Shown: positions 30,545 to 40,003 of the stretch, piece by piece
How the letters are laid out: every line of letters begins with the position of its first letter
Numbering within the stretch: position 1 is the stretch's first letter
Source: Rugamonas fusca
GTDB lineage: Bacteria > Pseudomonadota > Gammaproteobacteria > Burkholderiales > Burkholderiaceae_D
Assembly: GCF_014042365.1 (NCBI RefSeq)
Contig: NZ_JACEZS010000004.1
Span: forward strand, 62,001-126,000
Length of the DNA stretch: 64,000 bases
Direction: 5' to 3'
The notes under the pieces: generated by a model
Told to the model about the DNA's origin: nothing
The model's input: only the letters and a program-made list of their open reading frames with translations
The model's database searches: none
Translations under genes and position numbers: made by a program

Positions 30545-31821
30545 GCATGCACCAGCCCCCGCAACTGGCCGGCGTCCCGGCCTTGTGGCGCGCCCGTTAC
30601 GAAACCGTGCGGCATCGCACGCTGGCGCTGGCCGAACCGCTGTCGGACGAGGATTGCGGCGCACAGTCGATGCCCGACGCGAGTCCCATCAAATGGCATC
30701 TGGCCCACACCACGTGGTTCTTCGAAACCTTCATCCTCGAGCGCATGGAGGACGGTTTCGCGCCGTTCCATCCGGCGTTCCGGGTGCTGTTCAATTCCTA
30801 CTACAACGGGGTGGGCGAGAAGCATCCGCGTGCGCAGCGCGGCCTGCTCACGCGGCCGTCGATGGCGCAGGTACGCGCGTACCGGGCAGACGTGGACCGC
30901 CGCATCGCGCGGCTGGCCGACAGCGTGCGCGATGCGGCGCAAGCGCGGGAACTGGGTGCGCTGCTCACGCTGGGCATGCAGCACGAACAGCAGCACCAGG
31001 AGTTGATGCTGACGGACGTGAAGCACCTGCTGGCGCAGAACCCGCTGCTGCCCGCTTACCTGGAGGGCGCGCTGGCCGGCGCCGCGCCGGTTGCGCCGCC
31101 GGCATGGCTGGCCTTTGACGGGGGCCTGGTGGACATCGGCCACGATGGCGAGGGCTTCAGTTTCGACAATGAGCTGCCGCGCCACAAGCAATGCGTGGCC
31201 CCGTTCGCGCTGGCCTCGCGGCTGGTGACCAATGGCGAATACCTGGCCTTCATCGAGGCGGGCGGTTACGACGATCCCGCCCTGTGGCTGGCCGAAGGCT
31301 GGGACTGGGTGCGCGCCAACGGCTTGCGCCATCCCCTGTACTGGCGGCGTGGCGACGGCGGGGGCGACTGGCGCGAATTCACCTTGCACGGCGCGCAGCC
31401 GCTGGACCTGGCGCGGCCCGTCACGCACGTGTCGCTGTTCGAGGCGGACGCCTATGCCCATTGGGCGGGCGCACGCTTGCCTACGGAAGGAGAGTGGGAA
31501 CTGGCCGCCCGCGCGGCCGAGGTGGAAACCGGGTGGCTGCATCCGGCTGGCCTGGCCGCAGGCCATGACGGGCAGGCGCTGGCCCAGCTGTTTGGCCACT
31601 GCTGGCAATGGACCAGCAGCAGCTATGCGCCGTATCCCGGCTACCGCGCCGCACCGGGCGCGCTGGGCGAATACAACGGCAAGTTCATGGTCAACCAGTA
31701 CGTGCTGCGCGGCTCCTCGTGCGCCACGCCGGCCGGCCATGCGCGCGCCAGCTACCGCAATTTCTTCCCGGCCGGCGCGCGCTGGCAGTTCACGGGCATC
31801 CGCCTGGCGCGCCAGCCGTAA
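30541..31821 (+). CDS. egtB: Ergothioneine biosynthesis sulfoxide synthase EgtB
   Basis: This 426-residue non-haem iron enzyme joins hercynine and a thiol donor to a sulfoxide in ergothioneine synthesis. The N-terminal DinB-like four-helix domain has SPIKWHLAHTTWFFETFIL and the iron-binding HX3HXE motif HEQQHQE (His148, His152, Glu154). The C-terminal formylglycine-generating-enzyme-like domain begins around residue 195 and has LPTEGEWELAAR, FGHCWQWTSSSY and ASYRNFFPAGARWQFTGIRLAR. It is co-translated with egtD. No EgtC or EgtE lyase gene is adjacent; one is expected elsewhere. The stop abuts the convergent chemoreceptor gene with no gap. Confidence 0.93.
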   Translation: MSMHQPPQLAGVPALWRARYETVRHRTLALAEPLSDEDCGAQSMPDASPIKWHLAHTTWFFETFILERMEDGFAPFHPAFRVLFNSYYNGVGEKHPRAQRGLLTRPSMAQVRAYRADVDRRIARLADSVRDAAQARELGALLTLGMQHEQQHQELMLTDVKHLLAQNPLLPAYLEGALAGAAPVAPPAWLAFDGGLVDIGHDGEGFSFDNELPRHKQCVAPFALASRLVTNGEYLAFIEAGGYDDPALWLAEGWDWVRANGLRHPLYWRRGDGGGDWREFTLHGAQPLDLARPVTHVSLFEADAYAHWAGARLPTEGEWELAARAAEVETGWLHPAGLAAGHDGQALAQLFGHCWQWTSSSYAPYPGYRAAPGALGEYNGKFMVNQYVLRGSSCATPAGHARASYRNFFPAGARWQFTGIRLARQP

Positions 31822-33807
31822 TCAGGCCGCCAGTTTCAGGCGCTGCTGCTGTTGTTTTTCGCGTGCGGCCTTGGGGCCGTCCGCATAGCCCAGCTTGAAC
31901 ACGCTGACGGCCGATTGCAGTTCGCGCGCCTGCTGGTTCAGCGACTTGGCCACGGCCGCTTCCTCTTCCACCATGGTGGCGTTCTGCTGGGTGACCGTGT
32001 CCAGATGGGTGACGGCTTCGGTGATCTGTTCGATGCCGATCGCCTGTTCGCTGCTGGCCGTGCTGATCTCGCCCACGATGTGGTTCACGCGCGAGATGCT
32101 GCCGATGATTTCATCCATCGTGGCCCCGGCCTGCTGCACCAGCCTGGCGCCGGCGCTGGATTGTTCGGACGAGGCGTCGATCAGGGTCTTGATCTCCTTG
32201 GCGGCCGCCGCCGAGCGGTGCGCCAGGTTGCGCACTTCCGTCGCCACCACGGCAAAGCCGCGGCCCTGCTCGCCGGCACGGGCCGCTTCCACGGCCGCGT
32301 TCAGCGCCAGGATGTTGGTCTGGAAGGCGATGCCGTCGATGATGCCGATGATGTTGGTGATCTCGCGGCCCGAAGCGTTGATCGATTCCATGGTTTCCAC
32401 CACCTGCGCCACCACGGTGCCGCCGCGCACGGCCACGTCCGAGGCCGACGCGGCCAGCGTGTTGGCCTGGCGCGCGCTCTCCGCGTTCTGGTGCACGGTC
32501 GATGCCAGTTGTTCCAGCGCCGATGCGGTCTGTTCCAGCGCGCTCGCTTCCGATTCCGTGCGGCTCGACAGGTCGGCGTTGTCGGTCGCCATCTGGGTCG
32601 AGGCGCTGACGATGGCGTCGCTGCCGGCGCGCACGGTGCCGACGATGGCGGTGAGGCTGGCCACCATCGCGTGCAGCGCGCGCATCAGCTGGCCGGCCTC
32701 ATCTTCCGAGTGGGCGTCGAAGTCCACGGTCAGGTCGCCCTGGGCCACGCGGTGCGCCGCTTGCACGGCATCGGCCAGCGGCACGGTGACGGACTTGATG
32801 ATGGCCACGCAGGTGAACGTCGCCAGCACGGCCAGCGCCAGCATGCCGGCCAGGGCTTCGTAGCGCACGGCGGTCAGGTGCGCCAGGCGCGCGTCGAGGC
32901 GGCTGCGCACCAGGTCGAGCGCGGCATCGTTCAGCTTGAGCTGGCTGTCGATGGCGTTGGTGAGCTGGCCAAAATAGTCGGCCGGCGTCAGCGTCAGTTG
33001 CTCGGCCTGTACGATCTGTTGTTCGACCATCTGCAGCACGGTGCGCCCCGTCGCCTGGCTCGTTTCCTGCAGCGCGTCCAGCTGCGCCTTGATGGCGGCG
33101 TCGCCGTCGCTGGCCTTGCGCAGCGAATTGGCGGCGCCGTCATACAGCTCGCCGATGCCGGCGGCCATGGCGGCGATGGTGATGCGGTCTTCCGGCGTGG
33201 CCGCCCTGGCGGCCAGCACGGCCGAACCCTTGGCGCGCAGGCGGCCCAGCGCCTCGGTCAGCGTAGGTGACTTGATCAGGGCCGAGTCGATCAGGTAGAA
33301 GGTCTCGAACTGCGGGTCCAGGCTGAGCTTGTAGTAGTCCACCAGCGCTTCGTTAAAGCGCATCAGGCGGCCGATCAGGGCGCTGTGATGGGCGAAGCTT
33401 TCCTTGCCACTCAGGGCGCCCTGTTCCACGCGCGCCGTCAGCGCGCCGAGCTCGTCGCGCACCTTGGCGTAGCGCTCGAACAGGGCCGGGTCGCCCTCCT
33501 TGAGCAGGCCATCGGCCGCGGCCAAGGCCTGCGCCAGTTCCTGCTGCTTGGCGCGGCGGCGGTCGGCGGCGCTGGCATCACCACCGAGCACGATGGCCGA
33601 CAGGCCGCGATGCTGCTGCGCCAGCTTGATGGCGGTCATGGTGGCGCGGATCGGGGCGATGCCCTGGGCTTCCTGGCGCGCCACGCTCACTTCCTGGCCC
33701 GATTGGACGATGTAGAGCAGCAGGGGGATGGCCACCAGCACGGCACATAGCAGTGACAGGACCAGGAATTTTTGCCAGAGCAGCAGGCGTCGCAGGATCA
33801 GGTTCAT
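31822..33807 (-). CDS. Methyl-accepting chemotaxis protein
   Basis: This 661-residue receptor has a first membrane helix near residues 12-35 and a ~300-residue helical periplasmic domain of nitrate/nitrite-sensing (NIT)-like character ([23 protein letters not shown]). The second helix lies near 325-350, followed by a HAMP linker and the signalling hairpin. The tip [12 protein letters not shown]...[43 protein letters not shown] is diagnostic. The MNLILRRL start at 33807 is chosen over the open extension to 33906. No CheA/CheW genes are nearby, so it joins a remote array. Confidence 0.92.
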   Translation of the reverse strand: MNLILRRLLLWQKFLVLSLLCAVLVAIPLLLYIVQSGQEVSVARQEAQGIAPIRATMTAIKLAQQHRGLSAIVLGGDASAADRRRAKQQELAQALAAADGLLKEGDPALFERYAKVRDELGALTARVEQGALSGKESFAHHSALIGRLMRFNEALVDYYKLSLDPQFETFYLIDSALIKSPTLTEALGRLRAKGSAVLAARAATPEDRITIAAMAAGIGELYDGAANSLRKASDGDAAIKAQLDALQETSQATGRTVLQMVEQQIVQAEQLTLTPADYFGQLTNAIDSQLKLNDAALDLVRSRLDARLAHLTAVRYEALAGMLALAVLATFTCVAIIKSVTVPLADAVQAAHRVAQGDLTVDFDAHSEDEAGQLMRALHAMVASLTAIVGTVRAGSDAIVSASTQMATDNADLSSRTESEASALEQTASALEQLASTVHQNAESARQANTLAASASDVAVRGGTVVAQVVETMESINASGREITNIIGIIDGIAFQTNILALNAAVEAARAGEQGRGFAVVATEVRNLAHRSAAAAKEIKTLIDASSEQSSAGARLVQQAGATMDEIIGSISRVNHIVGEISTASSEQAIGIEQITEAVTHLDTVTQQNATMVEEEAAVAKSLNQQARELQSAVSVFKLGYADGPKAAREKQQQQRLKLAA

Positions 33808-34084
33808 GTTGGACTCGTTTCTATTCGATGAGCTAGGGGATGCGGAGCAATCGGATCGTTGCGTCAATTTGGTGCAGAGCGCCGCGAAATGACCACTCTG
33901 GTGCACGTCAGCGTCACACTATAGTGCGCTGCAGCAAAAATCTGCATGATCCAGGACAATTTATGCATGAATTGGGCCAGCTATCCCCTATGGAAGTGAT
34001 CCCGGGTGTGGTAGGCGCGCACGCACAGGCACGATTGTGGTGCAAATGTCCATATTGCCTCGCCGTGGCGGCGCGGCGGATCGT

Positions 34085-35563
34085 TCAGGTGGCGACGGCG
34101 GCCCGCGTGGCTGCGAGCGACGGGCGGCGCCGGCTCAGTACGACGAGCGCGGCGGCGATGGCCGTGCACAACCAGCCGAACGCGTCGCCGGTGCGGGTGT
34201 ATAGCGTGGCCAGTTGCGGGCCGGCCTGCACCGTGGCCAGCAGGGATGCGCCCGGCAGGGGCGCGCTGTCGCGCTGCGCCAGTACGCGGCCGTAGGGATC
34301 GTGTACAGACAGCAGTCCTTCGCGCGCGGCGCGCACCACCGTGTAGCCGTTCTCGACGCCGCGCAAGGCCGTCATGGCGGCCGTCAGGTGACGGTCGGCG
34401 CCGAAATCCCAGGCCGGCACCAGCATCACGTCCGCACCGCGCACGCCGTAGGCGCGGCCGAACACGCCAAAATGCATGTCCTTGCAGATGGCCACGCCGT
34501 AGCGCAGCGCGCCCACGTTCTGCAGCGTGTAGTCGCTGCCGGGCTGATAGTCCCGTTCCGGCGGCGCCAGGAAGTGCTTCTGGTAGGTCGGCGGCGATTC
34601 TCCCTGGGGCGCCAGCAGCCAGGCCAGGTTCTGGCGGTGCTGGCCATCGTCGGTGCCCACGCCGGCCTCGATCCAGACGCCCAGCCGCGCGGCCAGCGCC
34701 GCCAGCCGCTGGCGCTGCTGCGCCGCCTGCGCGGGCGACAGCATGGCGATTTTTTCCGGCAGTACGATGAAGCGCGCGCCTTGCCGGGCCAGTGCTTCGG
34801 CCTGCTGTTCGTAGCGTTGCCAGATCGATGCGGCATAGGTGGCGCTGGCTTGCGGGCCGATGGCGTCATCGATGGCGGCCAGGCCGAATGTGGTCTGTTG
34901 GCCTTCCAGCGGCGCCTGCAGGCGCAGCACACCGTAGGCCAGCGCGGCGGCCACGGGCAGCGCGGCCGCGGCGGCGGCGCGCCAGGCGTGGCGCAGCGCG
35001 GTGCCGCGTGCCACCAGCAGCGCCAGCGCGGACGCCGGCAGCGACAGCACGAAGATCAGGCCCGCCGCGCCGGCCAGCGCGCTCACCTGCAAGGCGGGCA
35101 GGAAAACGGCCTGGGTGTAGGCCAGGCTGTTCCAGTTCCCGTCCGGCAGCAGGTTGGCCATCAACGTATCGGCGCCGGCCCACAGCAGGGGATAGGCGAA
35201 CACACTCCACCAGCGCGGATAGCGCAGCACGATGCGCCGTGTCGCCATGATGATGGCCATCCACAGCAGCGACAGCAGCAGCACGATCAGCGCTGCGCCG
35301 GCAACGCCGACGACGGAATACAGGTAGGGCAGGTTGGGCGCGAAACCGGCCAGCGCGGCCACCAGTGTGGTCCAGCGGGCCGCACCCGCGCGCGAGCGCA
35401 GCGCCACGGCCAGCAAGGGGGCGGGGGCCAGCCAAGCCATCCACCACACGGGCTCCAGCCCGAGCGCGAAGTGCAGCAGCGCACCCAAAGCGACGGCCAG
35501 TGCCAGCCGCTGCCAGGGCGACAGCTCAAGGAAGGGGATAGCGGAGAATTCGGTCGGTTTCAC
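34085..35563 (-). CDS. Apolipoprotein N-acyltransferase-like membrane nitrilase
   Basis: This 492-residue protein has about seven hydrophobic helices in residues 10-205 and a C-terminal nitrilase domain, as in Lnt. The Lnt-type catalytic triad is visible: Glu270 (VLPEK), Lys329 (YQKHFL) and Cys360 (ICKDM). It is shorter and divergent in its arm loops, so it is probably a paralogue rather than the housekeeping Lnt. A GTG at 35563 spaced 8 nt from AGGAG is the best start; the GTG at 35572 overlaps that site. It is flanked by a chemoreceptor and leuA, which give no functional hint. Confidence 0.8.
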   Translation of the reverse strand: MKPTEFSAIPFLELSPWQRLALAVALGALLHFALGLEPVWWMAWLAPAPLLAVALRSRAGAARWTTLVAALAGFAPNLPYLYSVVGVAGAALIVLLLSLLWMAIIMATRRIVLRYPRWWSVFAYPLLWAGADTLMANLLPDGNWNSLAYTQAVFLPALQVSALAGAAGLIFVLSLPASALALLVARGTALRHAWRAAAAAALPVAAALAYGVLRLQAPLEGQQTTFGLAAIDDAIGPQASATYAASIWQRYEQQAEALARQGARFIVLPEKIAMLSPAQAAQQRQRLAALAARLGVWIEAGVGTDDGQHRQNLAWLLAPQGESPPTYQKHFLAPPERDYQPGSDYTLQNVGALRYGVAICKDMHFGVFGRAYGVRGADVMLVPAWDFGADRHLTAAMTALRGVENGYTVVRAAREGLLSVHDPYGRVLAQRDSAPLPGASLLATVQAGPQLATLYTRTGDAFGWLCTAIAAALVVLSRRRPSLAATRAAVAT

Positions 35564-35644
35564 GAATCGCACTCCTGGCTAAAAGTGCAGTGTAGTGCAA
35601 TCCGCGATTAGTTATCATATTTTCCACTTTTTTGGGCGGAAAAC

Positions 35645-35677
35645 GTTGCGCGCAAACGACTGGCGGTTGCGCGCAAC
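35645..35677 (-). terminator. Terminator after leuA
   Basis: GTTGCGCGCAA (35645-35655) and TTGCGCGCAAC (35667-35677) form a perfect 11-bp stem with an 11-base loop. On the minus strand it is followed by GTTTTCC. It sits 15 bases past the leuA stop. Confidence 0.65.
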
Positions 35678-35691
35678 GGCATGCGCGGGTG

Positions 35692-37386
35692 TCAGGCCGC
35701 CACAGTCGCCGGCGTGGCGCCAGCCTTGGCCTGCTTGAGCTGGCGGTTGACGGCGCTCAGCACGGCCTTGAACGAGGCCGTGACGATGTTGCTGTCGATG
35801 CCGGCGCCGAACAGGGTGGGGCCGTTATCGAGGCGCAGTTCCACGTAGCAGGCCGCCTTGGCGTTGGCGCCCGAGCCGATCGCGTGCTCGTGGTAGTCCA
35901 TCAGCTTGATGTCCAGGCCCAGCGCGTCGACGAAAGCGTCGATCGGGCCGTTGCCGCCACCTTGCAGGGCCAGCGGCGCCTGGTTGTGGAGCACGGCGAT
36001 GTCGATCTGCACCGGCTCGTCGCTGCTCGTGTCCTCCACCATGCGGTGCGCGCTGTAGGCGTAGGGCGCGTTCTGCTCCAGGTATTCGCGGCTGAAGATC
36101 TCGTGGATACCGCTGGCCGTGATCTCCAGGCCGGTGGCGTCGGCCACGGCCTGCACGGCGCGCGAGAACTCGATCTGCAGGCGGCGCGGCAGCACCAGGC
36201 CGTAGTCCTGTTCCAGCAAATAGGCCATGCCGCCCTTGCCGGACTGGCTGTTGACGCGAATCACGGCGTCGTAGCTGCGGCCCAGGTCGGCCGGGTCGAT
36301 CGGCAGGTAGGGGATTTCCCACAGCGCGCCCGGCTGCTGCTGGGCGAAGCCTTTCTTGATGGCGTCCTGGTGCGAACCGGAGAAGGCCGTGAACACCAGG
36401 TCGCCCACGTAGGGGTGGCGCGGGTGCACGGGCAGCTGGTTGCACTCCTCCACGCACTGGCGCACTTCGTCGATGTCGGAAAAGTCCAGGCCAGGATGGA
36501 CGCCCTGGGTGTACAGGTTCAGCGCCAGCGTCACCAGGTCCACGTTGCCGGTGCGTTCGCCATTGCCGAACAAACAGCCTTCGACGCGGTCGGCGCCGGC
36601 CATCACGGCCAGTTCGGCCGAGGCCACGGCGGTGCCGCGGTCATTGTGCGGGTGTACGCTGATGATCAGCGAATCGCGGCGTGCCAGCTTGCGCGACATC
36701 CATTCGATCTGGTCCGCGTACACATTGGGCGTGCTGCATTCGACCGTCGAGGGCAGGTTGACGATCATCTTGTTCTGCGGAGTCGGTTCCCAGATGGCGC
36801 TCACCGCGTCCACGATGTGCTTGGAAAAATCGAGCTCCGTGGTGGAGAACGATTCGGGCGTGTATTCGAACACCCATTCCGTCTGCGGATGCCGGGCCAC
36901 CAGTTCTTTCACGAGGCGGGTGCCGGTGGTGGCGATGTTGGTGATCTGCTCGCGCGACATGCCGAACACCACCTTGCGGAATACGGGCGCCACCGAGTTG
37001 TACAGGTGGACCACGGCGCGGCGCGCGCCGGCCACCGACTCCACCGTGCGGCGGATCAGTTCATCGCGCGACTGGGTCAGCACGATGATGGTCACGTCTT
37101 CGGGGATGCGGTTCTCGTCGACCAGCTTGCGCACGAAGTCGAAGTCGGTCTGCGAGGCGGACGGGAAGCCCACTTCGATTTCCTTGAGGCCGATCTTGCA
37201 CAGCAGTTCAAAGAAGCGCAGCTTTTTCTCGGCGCTCATGGGCTCGATCAGGGCCTGGTTACCGTCGCGCAGGTCGGTGCTCATCCAGATTGGCGGCTTG
37301 GTGATCACGTTGTTCGGCCACTGGCGGTCGGACAATTGGACGGGCGGGAAGGCGCGGTATTTCGCAGCTGGGTTCTGCAACATCAT
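35692..37386 (-). CDS. leuA: 2-isopropylmalate synthase
   Basis: This 564-residue type 2 LeuA condenses acetyl-CoA with 2-oxoisovalerate in the first step of leucine synthesis. The catalytic TIM barrel has [11 protein letters not shown] (metal/acid residues), [40 protein letters not shown] and the HxH metal site HPHND. The C-terminal ~140 residues form the leucine-binding regulatory domain ([32 protein letters not shown]). The ATG at 37386 follows CAGGAG. Two leucine-codon-rich leader peptides lie upstream, which suggests attenuation control. Confidence 0.96.
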   Translation of the reverse strand: MMLQNPAAKYRAFPPVQLSDRQWPNNVITKPPIWMSTDLRDGNQALIEPMSAEKKLRFFELLCKIGLKEIEVGFPSASQTDFDFVRKLVDENRIPEDVTIIVLTQSRDELIRRTVESVAGARRAVVHLYNSVAPVFRKVVFGMSREQITNIATTGTRLVKELVARHPQTEWVFEYTPESFSTTELDFSKHIVDAVSAIWEPTPQNKMIVNLPSTVECSTPNVYADQIEWMSRKLARRDSLIISVHPHNDRGTAVASAELAVMAGADRVEGCLFGNGERTGNVDLVTLALNLYTQGVHPGLDFSDIDEVRQCVEECNQLPVHPRHPYVGDLVFTAFSGSHQDAIKKGFAQQQPGALWEIPYLPIDPADLGRSYDAVIRVNSQSGKGGMAYLLEQDYGLVLPRRLQIEFSRAVQAVADATGLEITASGIHEIFSREYLEQNAPYAYSAHRMVEDTSSDEPVQIDIAVLHNQAPLALQGGGNGPIDAFVDALGLDIKLMDYHEHAIGSGANAKAACYVELRLDNGPTLFGAGIDSNIVTASFKAVLSAVNRQLKQAKAGATPATVAA

Positions 37387-37411
37387 GGGGTACTCCTGGC
37401 ATCTTGAATTG

Positions 37412-37430
37412 GAAAGCCGCTACGGGCGGC
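37412..37430 (-). terminator. Weak hairpin between the leuA leader and leuA
   Basis: On the minus strand GCCGC, loop CCGTA and GCGGC are followed by TTTCC, 26 bases upstream of the leuA start and 37 bases after the leader-peptide stop. It is the best candidate for an attenuator, but the stem is only 5 bp. Confidence 0.35.
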
Positions 37431-37466
37431 GCGGGTGGCGATGGGCTGGCAGGCGGCCACAGGGTA

Positions 37467-37583
37467 CTAGGCCTGGCAACCGATCGGTAGCAATAGCAGC
37501 AGGCGCGACAGGGCGTGCACGCCCAGCGGCAGCGCGGCGAAGGCGCTGGTGCTGGTGGATACGCGGTGGGCCATGGTGGACAT
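37467..37583 (-). CDS. leuA leader peptide (38 residues, five consecutive Leu codons)
   Basis: This 38-codon frame ends 80 bases before leuA. Near its 3' end it has five consecutive leucine codons, CTG CTG CTA TTG CTA (RLLLLLPIGCQA), including CTA codons that are rare in such a GC-rich genome. Its start follows AGGAAAG with 9 bases between. A run of Leu codons just before the stop is the hallmark of a leucine attenuator: low charged tRNA-Leu would stall the ribosome there. The downstream terminator stem is weak, so the exact mechanism is inferred. Confidence 0.55.
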   Translation of the reverse strand: MSTMAHRVSTSTSAFAALPLGVHALSRLLLLLPIGCQA

Positions 37584-37709
37584 CGGTGCAAGCTTTCCTG
37601 GGTTCGAAGATCCGTGCGGCTGGTGGCCGGCGGAGTGTTACGACTACTTGATTGGGTGCGTTCTGGTGCGGGTGAACGCGGGGCGAAGTACAGATTAAAC
37701 GCGTGCGGA

Positions 37710-37787
37710 TTAAGCGCGTGCGGATAGGTGCGCCGCCAGGGATAGGGCGGCCGGCAGGAAAGAGGATAGGTGCAGATGCGCGGTCAT
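37710..37787 (-). CDS. Second leucine/histidine-rich leader peptide, possibly leaderless (25 residues)
   Basis: This 25-codon frame (MTAHLHLSSFLPAALSLAAHLSARA) lies farther upstream of leuA. It uses six Leu codons, three of them rare CTA. Its ATG is only six bases after a TACATT -10 box that is paired with a perfect TTGACA, so transcription would begin at or near the ATG, making it effectively leaderless. It may be the first sensor in a two-peptide leuA leader. Short length makes this a hypothesis. Confidence 0.4.
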   Translation of the reverse strand: MTAHLHLSSFLPAALSLAAHLSARA

Positions 37788-37793
37788 GCCTTC

Positions 37794-37823
37794 AATGTAA
37801 AGGCTGGCGCGCGCCCTTGTCAA
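37794..37823 (-). promoter_or_regulatory. Sigma-70 promoter of the leuA leader transcript
   Basis: On the minus strand a perfect TTGACA (37823-37818) and TACATT (37799-37794) are separated by 18 bp. The predicted start gives a leuA leader of about 400 nt containing both leader peptides. Confidence 0.6.
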
Positions 37824-37922
37824 GCAAAATGATGGGGGCTGTGGCGCCACGTCGCGCGCCGCGCCCTGGCCCAGCCGGCGCCCGCCTGTGGTGCCGCCAA
37901 CACGGCGCGGGCCGCGCCGGCG

Positions 37923-37950
37923 TTGCCGCGCCGGTGGCGCCATGTACAAT
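37923..37950 (+). promoter_or_regulatory. Promoter of the PAS-GGDEF gene
   Basis: TTGCCG (37923-37928) and TACAAT (37945-37950) with a 16-bp spacer lie about 45 bp before the start codon. It is divergent from the leuA promoter. The 37,951-37,995 stretch is the 5' leader. The rest of the 37,824-37,922 gap shows nothing. Confidence 0.5.
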
Positions 37951-37995
37951 GTGTCGTAAACAAATCCTGTCTGATTCCACCGGAGTTTCCCGCAC

Positions 37996-39963
37996 ATGAC
38001 CATGGGCTTGCCCCGCCTGGCGCCGCGCTCGGCCGACGTACTGACCCAGGAGGGAGCGGCCGCCCGGTTGCGCGTGGCCGATACCAGCGACCGTTTCGTG
38101 CGCCACTTCGTCGACGCATGGATCGTGTTTGGTGCGGCGTTTTGGCTAGGCCTTTACCTGACGGCGCCCGGCACGCAATATCCGGGCATGTTGATGGTGG
38201 CGGCCGGCGTGCTGGCCAAGGGCACGGTGCTGTTTGGTCGCACCGCCCTGGCGCGCTACCTGATCGTCTGCCTGTGGACCGTGTTTGTGCTGTTCTTACC
38301 AATGCTGTTGAACGGCGTGCGCACCCCGGTGCTGTTGATCGTGGCGCCGTTGCTGATGATGACGGGCTGGCTGCTGGGCCGGCGCGTGCTGGTGGCGTTG
38401 ACGGCGCTGTTCATGTGCGGAGTGGTGGTGTACTGGCTGGCCGAGACGCGCGGCTGGCTGGTGTTGACAGTGCCGCTGCGCCCGCCCGGCGTGTGGGCCG
38501 TGGTGCATGTGGTCGTGATCGGCTTCACCGGCTTCATGGTGTGGTTCTTTGTCGCCAGCCATGAGGCCAACTACGGCATCGAGATGGATTTGCAGAACCG
38601 CCTGGCGGCCGCGCTGGGCCGTGCGGAAAAGGCCAACCAGGAACTGGCGGCCGTACTGCGCTTTAACGAGACCATCGTGCAGTGCTCGCCCGTGCCGATC
38701 GGTGTGTACGCGGCCGATGGCCGCTGCGTCGAGGCCAACGAAGCCTACGCCCGGATGGTGGGCACCAGCCGCGCCAGGCTGATGGCGTACAACTTCCACC
38801 AGATCGACAAGTGGCGCGAATCGGGCCTGCTGGAGCAAGCCCTGGCGTCGCTGGAAGATGGCCAGCCGCGCCGGCTCGAAGGCGCCGTGCTGACGGCGTT
38901 TGGCCGCGCCATCAGCGGCGAGTGCCACATCATGGTCACCGAACTCAATGGCGAGCGCCACTTGCTGGTGCAGTTCCTCGACCTGACCGAGCGCCACGAG
39001 ATGGAAGAGCGCTTGCGCGACGCGCTCGAAGCGAGCCAGCGCGTGCAGCAGGAATTGCGCGACGCGCGCGGCGCGGCCGAATCGGTCAACCGCGAACTGC
39101 GTTCCGTCCTCAAGTTCAACGCCTCCATCCTGCTCAATTCCCCGCTGCCCATGCGCGTGTTCGCGGCCGATGGCCGCTGCATCGAAGCCAATGACGCCTT
39201 CGCCCGCCTGATCGGGGTCACGCGCGAGCAGTTGCTGGGTCAGGGCGCGTATGAGGTCAGCCGCTGGCACGTGGCGGCGCTGGTGGACGATTGCCGCCAG
39301 GCGCTGGCGACCAACAGCGTGCAGCGGCGCGAGGTGCAGGTGGGCACCAGCCAGGGACGCGATATCTGGCTCGAATCGCGCATCGTGCCGGTGGAGGCGG
39401 AGGGCGGCAGCCATTTGCTGGCCCAGTTCGTGGACATGACGGAGCGCAAGCGGCTGGAGCAGGAGCTGCGCATGATGGCCTTCTACGACGCGCTGACCCA
39501 GCTGCCCAACCGGCGCCTGCTGCTGGACCGGCTCAAGCAGGCCATCCTGGTGAGCCAGCGCCACACCAGCTACGCGGCCATCCTGTTCATGGACCTGAAC
39601 AAATTCAAGCTGCTCAACGACACCCACGGCCACGACGCCGGCGACCAGTTGCTGGTGAAGGTGGCGCGGCGCCTGCGCGCGCTGGTGCGCCAGGCCGACA
39701 CGGTGGCCCGCCTGGGCGGCGACGAATTCGTGGTGCTGGTCGAGGAGCTCGGTGGCGACGCCGTGGCCGCGCACCATCACGTGGAGGCGCTGGCGGAAAA
39801 GATCAGCCGCATCCTGAACCAGGAATACCAGCTGGGCGATTTGTACTACAGCTGCACCATCAGCATCGGCTGGCGGCTGTTCTGCGGCGACCAGAGCGAT
39901 CCGGACGAAATCCTCAAGCACGCCGATTCGGCCATGTACCTGGCCAAGCGCAACGCGGCCTGA
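37996..39963 (+). CDS. Diguanylate cyclase with membrane sensor, two PAS domains and intact GGDEF
   Basis: This 655-residue protein has about six membrane helices in residues 40-190 and a coiled-coil linker near 200-220. Two PAS domains follow (about 225-335 and 370-480), then the GGDEF domain (about 490-650). The active site GGDEF is intact (residues 574-578, RLGGDEFVVL), and the metal-binding FMDLNKFKLLNDTHGH is normal. It should make c-di-GMP in response to a ligand or redox cue at the PAS domains. There is no EAL domain. It is convergent with selD/senC. Confidence 0.92.
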   Translation: MTMGLPRLAPRSADVLTQEGAAARLRVADTSDRFVRHFVDAWIVFGAAFWLGLYLTAPGTQYPGMLMVAAGVLAKGTVLFGRTALARYLIVCLWTVFVLFLPMLLNGVRTPVLLIVAPLLMMTGWLLGRRVLVALTALFMCGVVVYWLAETRGWLVLTVPLRPPGVWAVVHVVVIGFTGFMVWFFVASHEANYGIEMDLQNRLAAALGRAEKANQELAAVLRFNETIVQCSPVPIGVYAADGRCVEANEAYARMVGTSRARLMAYNFHQIDKWRESGLLEQALASLEDGQPRRLEGAVLTAFGRAISGECHIMVTELNGERHLLVQFLDLTERHEMEERLRDALEASQRVQQELRDARGAAESVNRELRSVLKFNASILLNSPLPMRVFAADGRCIEANDAFARLIGVTREQLLGQGAYEVSRWHVAALVDDCRQALATNSVQRREVQVGTSQGRDIWLESRIVPVEAEGGSHLLAQFVDMTERKRLEQELRMMAFYDALTQLPNRRLLLDRLKQAILVSQRHTSYAAILFMDLNKFKLLNDTHGHDAGDQLLVKVARRLRALVRQADTVARLGGDEFVVLVEELGGDAVAAHHHVEALAEKISRILNQEYQLGDLYYSCTISIGWRLFCGDQSDPDEILKHADSAMYLAKRNAA

Positions 39964-40003
39964 GCGGCCGGGCCGCGGCGGCCCGGCGCGCGGCGATGCG
40001 AAC

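Noticed and set aside
33840..34295. Open frame across the chemoreceptor/Lnt-like gap
   Set aside because: It overlaps the 3' end of the Lnt-like gene on the other strand and has the composition of a shadow frame, without a recognised family.
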